Below, piece after piece: positions 18,418 to 27,368 of a DNA stretch of 64,000 bases (the first letter of the stretch is position 1; every line of letters begins with the position of its first letter). Below the pieces are notes generated by a model. The model made no database searches. It was not told the origin of the DNA and saw nothing but the letters and a program-made list of their open reading frames with translations. The position numbers and the translations under genes are program-made. This stretch comes from Ruminococcus sp. Its GTDB lineage: Bacteria; Bacillota; Clostridia; Oscillospirales; Ruminococcaceae. The DNA is taken from the NCBI RefSeq assembly GCF_019423705.1, contig NZ_JAHZAX010000010.1, positions 69,200 through 133,199 of the forward strand, written 5' to 3'.

Positions 18418-20172
18418 ATGTATCTCGAAAAGATCAATTCACCGGCAGATGTAAAGAAGCTTTCCGTGCAGGAGATGACAGAACTTGCGCAGGAAATGAG
18501 GAACGCTCTGCTTTTCAGATTAAGCAAGCACGGCGGCCATTTCGGCCCTAATTTCGGTATGGTTGAGGCAACTATCGCACTTCACTATGTTTTTGAGTCA
18601 CCAAAGGACAAGATAGTTTTTGACGTTTCACACCAAAGCTATCCACACAAAATGCTCACAGGCAGAAAGGACTCATATCTTTATGAGGACAAGTTCGACG
18701 ATATCTCGGGCTATTCAAATCCTGATGAGAGCGAGCACGATTTCTTCACAGTAGGCCACACCTCGACTTCCGTCAGCCTTGCGAGCGGTCTTGCAAAGGC
18801 AAGAGACCTCAAGGGTGAGGAGGGCAATGTTATCGCTGTTATCGGCGACGGTTCGCTCAGCGGCGGCGAGGCGCTGGAAGCGCTTGATTTCGCAGGCGAA
18901 ATGGACGGCAACTTCATCATTGTTGTGAACGATAACGATATGTCTATCGCAGAGAACCACGGCGGAATGTACAAAAATCTCAAGATTCTCCGTGAGACTG
19001 ACGGCAAGGCTGAGTGCAATCTTTTCAAGGCAATGGGTCTTGATTATGTCTTCGTCAAGGACGGCAACGACGTAAAGTCACTTATCGACGCATTTGAAAG
19101 CGTTAAGGACAGCAAGAAGCCTGTTGTAGTTCATATTGTCACCCTCAAGGGCAAGGGCTATGCGCCTGCTGAGCAGAACAAGGAAAACTGGCATTGGTGT
19201 ATGCCGTTCGACCCGGAGACAGGCAAGTCCCTTTTCAACTTTGACGGCGAGGATTACGGCTCTGTAACGGCTTCGTATCTTCTTAACAAGATGAAGTCGG
19301 ACAAGTCCGTTTGCGCTATCACTTCCGCAACGCCGACAGTTTTCGGCTTCACGGCGGACAAGAGAGCGGAAGCAGGTTCGCAGTTTGTTGACGTTGGCAT
19401 TGCAGAGGAGCACGCAGTTGCGCTGGCTTCGGGTATCGCAAAGAACGGCGGCAAGCCATTTTACGGCGTATACAGCACATTCCTCCAGCGTACATATGAC
19501 CAGCTTTCGCAGGACGTTTGCGTAAACAAGAGCCCTGTAACTATCGCAGTTTTCGCAGCTTCCGTTTACGGAATGAACGATGTCACCCACCTTGGCATTT
19601 ACGATATCCCGATGATATCGAATATCCCGGAGCTTGTATATCTTGCGCCTGTAACAAAGGAAGAGTACCTTGCGATGATCGAATGGGCAATGGAGCAGAC
19701 CGAGCACCCTGTTGCAGTTCGTGTGCCTGCGAACTTTGTTTCTGACGGCAAGGCGTTCACGAAGGATCTCAGCAAGCTCAACAAGTATGAAATGACCCAG
19801 CAGGGCAGCGGTGCGGCTATAATCGCCCTTGGTTCGTTCTATGAAATGGGCGTAAAGGCAGCTAAGCTTATCGAGAAGAAAACGGGCGTAAAGCCGACTG
19901 TTATCAATCCGTACTATATCACGGGCATTGATGAGGAAATGCTTGAAAGCCTCAAGGCAGATCACAAGGCAGTTATCACTCTGGAGGACGGCGTACTTGA
20001 CGGCGGCTTTGGCGAGAAGATAGCAAGATACTTTGGCGGCAGCGATGTAAAGACACTTTGCTTTGGTCTCAAGAAAGAATTTTTGGACAGATATGATGTT
20101 GGTGAAGTTCTCGAGGCAAATCATCTTACCCCTGAGCAGATCGCAGAGGATTATATAAACGCAGTAAAGTAG
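18418..20172 (+). CDS. 1-deoxy-D-xylulose-5-phosphate synthase-like transketolase
   Basis: 584-residue thiamine diphosphate enzyme. Visible: FDVSHQSYPHKMLTGRK, the TPP-binding GDGSLSGGEALEALDFAG ... NDNDMSI, the Glu/His region AEEHAVALASGIA and STFLQRTYDQLSQDV, and the C-terminal transketolase domain. It is shorter than standard DXS (about 620) and lacks the DRAG motif, reading FAASVYGMNDVTHLG instead, so it may be a paralogue with another aldol acceptor. ATG 18418 is chosen for the CAGGAGG 8 bases upstream; an upstream in-frame ATG (18379) has none. Controlled by the MerR-type promoter. Confidence 0.85.
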   Translation: MYLEKINSPADVKKLSVQEMTELAQEMRNALLFRLSKHGGHFGPNFGMVEATIALHYVFESPKDKIVFDVSHQSYPHKMLTGRKDSYLYEDKFDDISGYSNPDESEHDFFTVGHTSTSVSLASGLAKARDLKGEEGNVIAVIGDGSLSGGEALEALDFAGEMDGNFIIVVNDNDMSIAENHGGMYKNLKILRETDGKAECNLFKAMGLDYVFVKDGNDVKSLIDAFESVKDSKKPVVVHIVTLKGKGYAPAEQNKENWHWCMPFDPETGKSLFNFDGEDYGSVTASYLLNKMKSDKSVCAITSATPTVFGFTADKRAEAGSQFVDVGIAEEHAVALASGIAKNGGKPFYGVYSTFLQRTYDQLSQDVCVNKSPVTIAVFAASVYGMNDVTHLGIYDIPMISNIPELVYLAPVTKEEYLAMIEWAMEQTEHPVAVRVPANFVSDGKAFTKDLSKLNKYEMTQQGSGAAIIALGSFYEMGVKAAKLIEKKTGVKPTVINPYYITGIDEEMLESLKADHKAVITLEDGVLDGGFGEKIARYFGGSDVKTLCFGLKKEFLDRYDVGEVLEANHLTPEQIAEDYINAVK

Positions 20173-20200
20173 TTTAGGCTGCTTGAATATTTCCACAATG

Positions 20201-20233
20201 AGGGCTCTCGTTTATCGGGAGCTCTTTTGTTTT
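20201..20233 (+). terminator. Terminator of the DXS-like gene
   Basis: AGGGCTCTCG / CGGGAGCTCT 10-bp stem (two G-T) followed by TTTGTTTTG. Confidence 0.85.
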
Positions 20234-20468
20234 GCAGATCATCGCCGCTAGGCGATACCTTCATTCCTCACTTAGCTATTCTCTTTTCACAAAATTTTCG
20301 CCACTATTACGGCTTTATTCTCTCCCCATTTTCTTTTTATACGCTGAGTTCATTCTTATTTCACAAAAAGCTGTTATAATATTTGGGTATTATCCACAAA
20401 GTTTTTGTGCTTAATAGCTTAACACAGTTTTTGAAGTATCAAGTATTATGTCAAAGGAAGTATTTGTA

Positions 20469-21398
20469 ATGAAAACAGGTATGCTCATCGGAAATCAGAT
20501 CATCATTATGTTCATTATCCTCCTCATCGGTGCGTTCTGCTACCTCAAAGGGATAATCACTAAGGACGGCACTAAACAGCTCTCCTCCGTGGCACTCAAC
20601 ATCGTTAACCCCGTTCTGATATTTATGTCCTATCAGTCGGAATACGACAAGGAGCTCGTTCACGGCCTCTTGTGGTCTTTCCTGCTGTCAGCAATTTCCT
20701 ATGCAGTCACTATCTTGCTTACATATGTCCTCATTAGGAAAAAGACCCCCGACCTCGCTGTCGAGCGTGTTTCCAGCATTTATTCAAACTGCGCCTTTAT
20801 GTGCATACCCCTTATCAACGGCATTTACGGTTCCGAGGGCGTGCTCTATCTGACAGCTTATCTTACATTTTTCAACCTGCTCATTTGGACGCACGGACTT
20901 ATGACAATGAAGGGCGAACGTGACTTTTCGTCCCTTATCAAGGCGCTTCTTTCGCCTTCTGTTTTGTCGGTTTTCATCGGACTTATTTTCTATCTGACGA
21001 ATATCCGTCTGCCTTCCGTGCCTGCTTCCGCTTTGCAGTATATCGCCGATATGAACACGCCAATGGCTATGATAATCGCAGGCGCAACCGCCGCTCAGAC
21101 GAACGTCCTCAAGGCGCTCCAAAACAAGCGGCTTTACTATGTTTCCCTTTGCAAGCTTATTATCCTGCCTGCGGCTGCGTTCTTTGTCACTTGGCTGCTT
21201 TCGCCGCCGCCAGTCGTTCTTATGACTGTGACCATCGCCGCTGCCTGCCCATCTGCAACGATGTGTACGATGTTTGCGGTAAATCTTGACAAGAACCCGA
21301 AAACCGCTTCTGAGATATTCACCGTAACCACGATCCTCAGCGCCGTGACCCTGCCGCTTATGACGATCTTCTGCGACAAGCTCACATATCATATGTAA
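20469..21398 (+). CDS. AEC family transporter
   Basis: 309-residue auxin efflux carrier family membrane protein with about ten hydrophobic segments in two five-helix halves. The family exports organic acids such as malate; the substrate here is unknown. Features: MFIILLIGAFCYLKGIITKDG at the N-terminus and CPSATMCTMFAVNL in the second half. ATG 20469 is chosen for AAAGGAAG 8 bases upstream; the frame also has an ATG at 20448. Confidence 0.88.
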   Translation: MKTGMLIGNQIIIMFIILLIGAFCYLKGIITKDGTKQLSSVALNIVNPVLIFMSYQSEYDKELVHGLLWSFLLSAISYAVTILLTYVLIRKKTPDLAVERVSSIYSNCAFMCIPLINGIYGSEGVLYLTAYLTFFNLLIWTHGLMTMKGERDFSSLIKALLSPSVLSVFIGLIFYLTNIRLPSVPASALQYIADMNTPMAMIIAGATAAQTNVLKALQNKRLYYVSLCKLIILPAAAFFVTWLLSPPPVVLMTVTIAAACPSATMCTMFAVNLDKNPKTASEIFTVTTILSAVTLPLMTIFCDKLTYHM

Positions 21399-21783
21399 AA
21401 TTACCTCATAAAAACAAAAAGACCTGCCGCAATTACGCCGCAGGCTGTGAAGATAAAACACACTTTGCGCTCTCCGTGATGAAATTCTCACGGAGAGCTT
21501 TTTTATTCCACCCTTTTTGTTATGCGCACAGACCAAACACGCTCCGTCTGCCGCATTTATCCCCTCAAATTTTTTATCCACCCATAGTATACACCTTACT
21601 TCAACGGTGCCTTGGATAATAAAAGTATAACATATAATGAATTGACAGTCAATATTTTTTTAATTCTATAAAAAATAATTGTATATTTTAATAAAATGCC
21701 GTTGTAATTTTTGACGTTTTACACAATATTGACAATGTTATAGACAAAATAAAGACAATGAAATAAGTTTTTGTTGACAAACA
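21399..21783. other. AT-rich intergenic region
   Basis: Holds the AEC terminator (21469-21505), a weaker hairpin (CCTGC/GCAGG at 21423-21443), then roughly 180 very AT-rich bases with no gene I can support. Confidence 0.7.
21469..21505 (+). terminator. Terminator of the AEC transporter gene
   Basis: Perfect 11-bp stem GCTCTCCGTGA / TCACGGAGAGC followed by TTTTTTATT. Confidence 0.93.
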
Positions 21784-22470
21784 TCAATGATGTTTCTGCG
21801 CCGTGAGGTTGTCCTCGGCGGTCATAAGCAGCAAATAAAAGTCTTTAATGGCAAACATATCCTGTGCAACACGGTCGGCGAGGTCGTCAGAATAAAGCAG
21901 ATCAGGGTCATCGCAATCATATGACACGCCGATAGTTTTCCGATTGAGCCATCGGCACTTTTCCTCACTCTCGTCGGGATAATGATTCCGCTTATATTCG
22001 TCGCCATAGAGGACAAATTTCGGGTTGTCGGCGAGGGCTTTTTGCGCCTTTTTGAACTCTTTCGAGTCAGAAAGTATAAGTCGCCTTATCTCGTCCATAC
22101 TGTCACGCTCGGTGCAGTAATATCCGCAGCCGTAGCCGAAACCATGGGTGGAGATATAGAAATAAAACTCGGGCAGTGGGTGATATTCGGACTTGTCACG
22201 TTCACGGCGTAGGGAGCACCAAACGCTGTCACGGAAGATAGGGCCGCCCTTGTTGTATCTAGCGTCCTTGTATAGGCGAGATATCTTTTTTGGGTTGCAG
22301 ATAATTTTTTCGTCGATAGAATTCATAACTTGGGTGAGGGTGGTGATAAGTTCAGCGAAGGGCAGTTCGATGAGCCTGTGGTAATCGGGCTTGTGTTCTT
22401 TGAACCAATCCTTGCTATTATTCGCATAATTTTTAAATAAAAAGCCGATAGCTTCCTCGGTGAATAGCAT
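21784..22470 (-). CDS. DUF2461 family protein
   Basis: 228 residues. The DUF2461 pattern is clear: FLFKNYANNSKDWFKEHKPDY at the N-terminus, KKISRLYKDARYNKGGPIFRD, and EFYFYISTHGFGYGCGYY. Biochemical role unknown. ATG 22470 (MLFTEEAIGFL) follows AAGGAG at 7 bases; the frame is open 15 codons further upstream without a ribosome site. Monocistronic and divergent from the next lipoprotein gene. Confidence 0.88.
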   Translation of the reverse strand: MLFTEEAIGFLFKNYANNSKDWFKEHKPDYHRLIELPFAELITTLTQVMNSIDEKIICNPKKISRLYKDARYNKGGPIFRDSVWCSLRRERDKSEYHPLPEFYFYISTHGFGYGCGYYCTERDSMDEIRRLILSDSKEFKKAQKALADNPKFVLYGDEYKRNHYPDESEEKCRWLNRKTIGVSYDCDDPDLLYSDDLADRVAQDMFAIKDFYLLLMTAEDNLTAQKHH

Positions 22471-22560
22471 AAAAAACTCCTTATTATAGTGTATTTTTGT
22501 AATATAGTATAGCACAAAATTTTCGATTAATCAACAGCGTGGCTATACCACCACCCGCAC

Positions 22561-22589
22561 TTGACAGAAAAACAACTCAGGTGTATAAT
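22561..22589 (+). promoter_or_regulatory. Promoter of lipoprotein gene
   Basis: TTGACA (22561-22566), 17 bases, TATAAT (22584-22589): full consensus. Confidence 0.9.
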
Positions 22590-22649
22590 TATAGAGATCA
22601 AAATCAGCAAAACATCAAGCAATGTAAAGAACTTGAAAGGATAAATATA

Positions 22650-23564
22650 ATGAATATAAATGTGAAAAAAATAGCCGCCGCAGCCTGCGCCTTCGTGCTG
22701 TGCCTGAGCGTCGTCGGCTGCTCTAATAAGGATAGCAGCTCCTCAAAAACCGAGAGTGCAAGCTCCGTCGCTGTGAAAGACGATAAGACCTATAGCAAAG
22801 CTGACGATTCCAAAGAGGATAACTCTAATGCGGACGATAGCTCAGCTAACGTAAACGAACAGGGCGAGCTTATCACTAATGCCGCTAAGTTCTTCGATAA
22901 CCAAAGCTATACTCTTAAAACTAAGCTTACGACCTCCGACGGCAGCGTTGTGGATATTACTAAAGCTGTCAGCGGCGATAATATCTACCAGCTGCAAAAA
23001 ACTCCTCTTGGCACGAGCGGCTTTATCCGTGTGGACGGACAGAGCTATGACTTCGATAACGTCTGCGGTATTTACAGAAAGACCGATACAACAGAGCTTG
23101 ACAGCATTGTTGAAAGTGTTGTGAAGCAGAACCTGCCAAGAACTTACGGTCATATCTCCCCCGAGGACGAGGAGAAATATAACGTCGAGGAGTATACCTA
23201 TACAGGCGATACTTTTATCACAGTTGTGGACTTTTTCTTCGATAAGGATAGCGGAGACCTTAAAAGCTATACCGCTACTTATTCCGTTGAAGGCTCTGAC
23301 GACACCACAGAAAGCTGGGAAGTCGTTGAAATGACCGCCGCTGCTGACGATATGCTCTTCAACGCTGAAACAGCCACCAAGCTTATGGACTTTGACGGTA
23401 TGACGGAAGATCAGCGACTTGGCTATTGTCAGGGCGTTTGCGGTACGGCAGGCGTGACAACAGATGAAATGTATGAGTTTGGTATCGACACAGACAAGCT
23501 CAAAACTATTTCCTATGACGATTTCGTTGAGCTTATCTATACCTACGGCTATAACGATCAGTAA
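22650..23564 (+). CDS. Putative lipoprotein of unknown function
   Basis: 304 residues. Signal with lipobox SVVGC, then a Ser/Asp/Lys-rich linker of about 50 residues, then a domain with YTLKTKLTTSDGS, FIRVDGQSYDF and DGDLKSY-like beta repeats typical of LolA/DUF-type lipoproteins. I assign no family. ATG 22650 follows GAAAGGATAAATAT; the frame upstream is open but lacks a ribosome site. The message has a leader of about 55 bases from the consensus promoter. Confidence 0.75.
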   Translation: MNINVKKIAAAACAFVLCLSVVGCSNKDSSSSKTESASSVAVKDDKTYSKADDSKEDNSNADDSSANVNEQGELITNAAKFFDNQSYTLKTKLTTSDGSVVDITKAVSGDNIYQLQKTPLGTSGFIRVDGQSYDFDNVCGIYRKTDTTELDSIVESVVKQNLPRTYGHISPEDEEKYNVEEYTYTGDTFITVVDFFFDKDSGDLKSYTATYSVEGSDDTTESWEVVEMTAAADDMLFNAETATKLMDFDGMTEDQRLGYCQGVCGTAGVTTDEMYEFGIDTDKLKTISYDDFVELIYTYGYNDQ

Positions 23565-23752
23565 TAATTTGTGCGAGCCGTTAAATTGCACAAACTTAAC
23601 ACGCAAATTTGTTAAAAACGCAGAAGCGAAAATCACCCTTTTCTGCTTTACTTAAACAGCTTTTTTTGATATAATTATATGTGGGCGTGAAAACGCCATA
23701 GCACAGTTTATTGTTTATATGGTTATATAGGTTTATAAAGGACTCTTGAAAA

Positions 23753-24208
23753 ATGAATATATTAAAGTTTTTGAAGCCGAAAGCTTGCGTTGATTACGTT
23801 TATGACGACAATACCGCAAGACAGGCTCTTGAAAAGATGAAAAACCACAGCTTTACCGCCGTGCCTGTTATCGACCGTGAGGGCAAGTACGTCAAGACCC
23901 TTGCAGAGGGCGACTTCTTGTGGTTTATGCTCAACAACGGCATTCAGAATATGCGTGAGCTGGAAGAGTATAAGATAAGCGAGATAACAAGACGTGTGAG
24001 AATGAAACCCGTCTATGTCTATTCCACTATCGAGGATCTTATCCTGCTTTCAATGGATCAGAACTTCGTGCCTGTTATCGACGACAGAGAAATGTTTATC
24101 GGTATCGTCACAAGGCGTGATATTCTCAAATATTGCCACAGCACTCTCAAAGATTATGATCAGGAATACGGCACGGAAGAGACCCGAGAGGAAGTAAGCG
24201 TAAATTGA
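23753..24208 (+). CDS. CBS domain pair protein
   Basis: 151 residues forming two CBS motifs (about residues 8-62 and 78-135): FTAVPVIDREGKYVKTLAEGDFL and FVPVIDDREMFIGIVTRRDIL. Such stand-alone pairs bind adenosine nucleotides and act as cytosolic energy or second-messenger sensors; the partner is unknown. The next gene, a carboxypeptidase, is 86 bases downstream and may be co-transcribed. Confidence 0.88.
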   Translation: MNILKFLKPKACVDYVYDDNTARQALEKMKNHSFTAVPVIDREGKYVKTLAEGDFLWFMLNNGIQNMRELEEYKISEITRRVRMKPVYVYSTIEDLILLSMDQNFVPVIDDREMFIGIVTRRDILKYCHSTLKDYDQEYGTEETREEVSVN

Positions 24209-24294
24209 GCCGACTAAGGCGTATACGTATTAATATATACAGACAGAAATAAAGATAGCTTTGGTGCGGCTTTCAGAAAGGAATTGTTGTAAAA

Positions 24295-25422
24295 ATGAAG
24301 AGGAAAAACAGAAAGGGCGGCGCAGCGATCGTTGCGGTGCTTATAGTCATAATGCTGGTTGCGGTGGGTTCTGCGGCGCTTATCGTCACAGGAAGATACA
24401 CCATTCAGGAAAGCAAGGTCTCGGACGCTGTTGTGAAGATCGACAGCACACCGGAGGACAGCTCTTCCGAAGATATGTCAGAGGTGGACGACCTTTCGTC
24501 AGTTGTTGAAGAGCCTGTTGACAACTATCCTGCAAAGGCTGCAAATTATCAGGATATCAGCCTTAAAAAGATGACAGCCAACACAGCCGTTCTTATCGAC
24601 GCAGACACGAACGAGATCGTTGCTGGCTATAATTACGAAAAGAAAATTTACCCTGCTTCTCTTACAAAGATACTCACTCTGTTGGTCGCAGCCGAGAATA
24701 TCGACGATATGAGCGCAACATACAAATTCACTTCCGATGATATCGACCCTCTTATCGAGGACAACGCTTCAAGAGCCGGTTTTGAAGCAGGCGAGACCGT
24801 TACGATGGAAGATCTGCTCTATTCAGCTATCCTTGTCAGCGGTGCAGACGGCACAACAGGCCTTGCAAATGCAGTTGCAGGCTCAGAGGAAAAGTTTGTT
24901 GAGCTTATGAACGCAAAGATCGCCGAGCTTGGTCTTACAGGCACGAGCTTTGTGAACGCAAGCGGACTTCACAACAAGAACCATTATTCAACAGCTCTTG
25001 ACATTGCAGTTATCACAAAGGCGGCTCTCGAAAACGAGACTTGCCGCAAGGTGCTCACAACAACGAGCTACACAACTTCAAAAACAAAACAGCACGAGGA
25101 CGGCATTGAGCTTACAAGCATTGTTGCACAGCGTACTGAGGGCTATTTCGTAGACTGCGACGGTGACGGAAACGCTGACGACGGAATTTCTATTCAGGGC
25201 GGTAAAACAGGCTTCACAGATGAGGCGCTTTACACCCTGTCAACTATCCTTGACGACAACGGCAAGACTTACATCTGCGTAACATCAAAGTCGAAAAATG
25301 AGTTACAGTCTGTTGAAGATCAGATTATGATCTATGAAAAGTACCTTGGCGACAGCGCAGCTTCCGACAAGGACAGCAAGGCTGACACGGACACTTCATC
25401 TGTTTCGGATGTTGAGGACTAA
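24295..25422 (+). CDS. D-alanyl-D-alanine carboxypeptidase (PBP5-like, S11)
   Basis: 375 residues. N-terminal membrane segment (about 11-32), acidic linker, then the serine-type peptidase: S122-L-T-K125 (SxxK), S182-G-A-D in place of the usual SGN, and K304-T-G. It trims D-Ala from peptidoglycan pentapeptides at the outer face of the membrane. The C-terminus is an acidic Ser/Asp tail instead of the amphipathic anchor of classical PBP5; the N-terminal helix may serve as the anchor. Confidence 0.9.
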   Translation: MKRKNRKGGAAIVAVLIVIMLVAVGSAALIVTGRYTIQESKVSDAVVKIDSTPEDSSSEDMSEVDDLSSVVEEPVDNYPAKAANYQDISLKKMTANTAVLIDADTNEIVAGYNYEKKIYPASLTKILTLLVAAENIDDMSATYKFTSDDIDPLIEDNASRAGFEAGETVTMEDLLYSAILVSGADGTTGLANAVAGSEEKFVELMNAKIAELGLTGTSFVNASGLHNKNHYSTALDIAVITKAALENETCRKVLTTTSYTTSKTKQHEDGIELTSIVAQRTEGYFVDCDGDGNADDGISIQGGKTGFTDEALYTLSTILDDNGKTYICVTSKSKNELQSVEDQIMIYEKYLGDSAASDKDSKADTDTSSVSDVED

Positions 25423-25441
25423 TTAGAATAAAAATATTTTC

Positions 25442-25485
25442 GGCGGAAATGTTCGGCTTGTATGGCTGACATTTCCGCCTTTTTG
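25442..25485 (+). terminator. Terminator of the carboxypeptidase gene
   Basis: Perfect 11-bp stem GGCGGAAATGT / ACATTTCCGCC followed by five T residues. Confidence 0.93.
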
Positions 25486-25548
25486 CTGCAAAAAAACCTG
25501 CCCCCTTTTCGGAGACAGGTTGGATCGTTATGAGCATTTAGATCAAGT

Positions 25549-25641
25549 GGGACGTCGAGGACGCAAATTGTTGTGAGCCTTGTCGAACAACAACTTTCTC
25601 CTACAAGCCCTATTTGTGTAGGGGCGAACATCGTTCGCCCG
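25549..25641 (+). repeat. Composite intergenic repeat, copy 4 (longest)
   Basis: Blocks in order: GGGACGTCGAGGACG (25549-25563), a hairpin-forming block with ATTGTTG and CGAACAACAAC (25567-25594), and the palindromic core TAGGGGCGAACATCGTTCGC (25619-25638) plus CCG. The middle block matches the inverse of 55212-55239. Confidence 0.8.
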
Positions 25642-25677
25642 TTTTTATGATCGTGCAAAAGTCGTATTTATACAGTT

Positions 25678-27360
25678 CTATTCTTTTACATAGCTGACGT
25701 GGAGAAGTTCGTGCTCTCTGCCTTTGAGGATAGTGCTGTAAAGTTCGTCCATAATTGGGTTCTCTTCCGAACGCTTTAGAGTGCAAAGCTTGTCGGCATT
25801 GTAAAGATTTACGCTGCGCTGCTTTTTCTCCTCGATCGTCGCCTTTGGCTGACCTGCGCCGCCTATGCAGCCGTTTGGACACGCCATAACTTCGATAAGA
25901 TCAAAATGCTCGCCTGCTTTCATTCTGTTCATTATGACTTCAACATTGCGCAGACCATTGACAACGCAGACCTTGATAGCCTTGTCGCCAAGGGGAACTT
26001 CAAGCTCCTTTATGCCCTCGAAGCCTCTTACGCCCTCGAATGCAAGATTGCGCAGGGAAGCAAGCGACTTGTCCGTGGAAACTCTTCTGATAACAGCTTC
26101 CGTTACGCCGCCTGTTACGCCGAATATCACGCCTGCGCCTGTCATTGTACCGAATGGCATATCAACGGCTTCCGGCTCGATCTCATTGAACACGATACCA
26201 GTTTCCTTTATCATCATTATAAGCTCCTGCGTTGTGATGACAAAATCCACCAGTGGCTTGCCGTTTTCGTCCTTGAATTCGTCCCTTGCGGCCTCGCCCT
26301 TTTTGGCTGTGCAAGGCATAATCGCAACGGAAAGTATCTTCTTGCCCGTGTCTTTGAACTTCTCGTGGATAACGGAAGCGAACATCTGCATTGGCGAACG
26401 GCAGGTGGAAATGTTCGGCAAAATCTCGGGATACTCATTCTCTGCATATTTTATCCAAGCAGGACAGCAGGAAGTGAACAGCGGAAGCTTTCCGCCGTTT
26501 TCAAGCCTTTCAGCAAATTCTTTTGACTCTTCCATAACGGTAAGGTCGGCGGCAGTAGAGGTGTCAAAAATATAGTTGAAGCCAATTCTCCTAAGTGCTG
26601 CAACTATCTTGCCCATAACGTTTTCGCCGTTGTAGCCGAACTCTTTTGCAACCGCAACTCTCACCGCTGGGGCTATCTGAGCCACGGCGATAGTGTTTTC
26701 ATCGTTGAGCTCTTTCCAAAGCCTGTGGCTGTCGTTTTTTATTACTATCGCACCTGTCGGACAGACCGCAGCGCATTGTCCGCAGCCAACGCAGGTGGAC
26801 TCGCCGATAGGCTTGTCAAATGCGCAGGCAACTTTCATCTTTGAACCTCTGTAAGCAAAGTCGATAGCGCCGACATTTTGAACTTCGTTGCAAACTCTCA
26901 CGCAATCGCCGCAGAGGATACACTTGTTTGCGTCTCTTGTAATGCAGACTGACGAGTCGTCAAGGCAGGGCTTTGACTTGGGGTTCTCAAAACGAACCCT
27001 GTGAATGTCAAATCTCGCCGCAAGCTCCTGCAATTTGCACTTGCCGTTTTTATCGCAGGTGGTACATTCGCCGCAATGGTTTGAAAGCAGCAGCTCAAGT
27101 ATCATCTTGCGATATTTTCTGAGCCTTGGTGTGTTTGTGTATATCTCCATTCCGTTTCTTGGGGGAGTTGAGCAGGCAGCTTCCATTCCGCCCCACTTGT
27201 TTTCCACCATACACATTCTGCAAGCGCCGTATACCGAAAGTTCGGAATAATAGCAGAATGTCGGCAGCTCAATGCCTGCCTTTCTGATAAGCTCAAGCAG
27301 ATTTTTTTCGCCGTTTATCGCAACGGGGATATTATCAATTATCATAAACTCTTTATTCAT
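25678..27360 (-). CDS. hydA: [FeFe] hydrogenase catalytic subunit (NADH/ferredoxin-linked)
   Basis: 560-residue HydA. In order: [2Fe-2S] plant ferredoxin-type domain (C36, C47, C50, C63), His/Cys cluster domain (HCGECTTC), two [4Fe-4S] clusters (CILCGDCVRVC and CVGCGQCAAVC), and the H-cluster domain with TSCCPAW (296-302), MPCTAKKGEA (348-357) and EVMACPNGCIGGAGQP (490-505). With HydB and HydC it should form the trimeric enzyme that makes H2 from NADH and reduced ferredoxin together. ATG 27360 is chosen over a longer open frame because of the AGGAGG and the family start. Confidence 0.96.
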   Translation of the reverse strand: MNKEFMIIDNIPVAINGEKNLLELIRKAGIELPTFCYYSELSVYGACRMCMVENKWGGMEAACSTPPRNGMEIYTNTPRLRKYRKMILELLLSNHCGECTTCDKNGKCKLQELAARFDIHRVRFENPKSKPCLDDSSVCITRDANKCILCGDCVRVCNEVQNVGAIDFAYRGSKMKVACAFDKPIGESTCVGCGQCAAVCPTGAIVIKNDSHRLWKELNDENTIAVAQIAPAVRVAVAKEFGYNGENVMGKIVAALRRIGFNYIFDTSTAADLTVMEESKEFAERLENGGKLPLFTSCCPAWIKYAENEYPEILPNISTCRSPMQMFASVIHEKFKDTGKKILSVAIMPCTAKKGEAARDEFKDENGKPLVDFVITTQELIMMIKETGIVFNEIEPEAVDMPFGTMTGAGVIFGVTGGVTEAVIRRVSTDKSLASLRNLAFEGVRGFEGIKELEVPLGDKAIKVCVVNGLRNVEVIMNRMKAGEHFDLIEVMACPNGCIGGAGQPKATIEEKKQRSVNLYNADKLCTLKRSEENPIMDELYSTILKGREHELLHVSYVKE

Positions 27361-27368
27361 AGCTAAAA

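Noticed and set aside
19078..20196. 372-codon minus-strand open frame over the DXS-like gene
   Set aside because: Antisense shadow of a well-supported transketolase-type gene; composition is unnatural.
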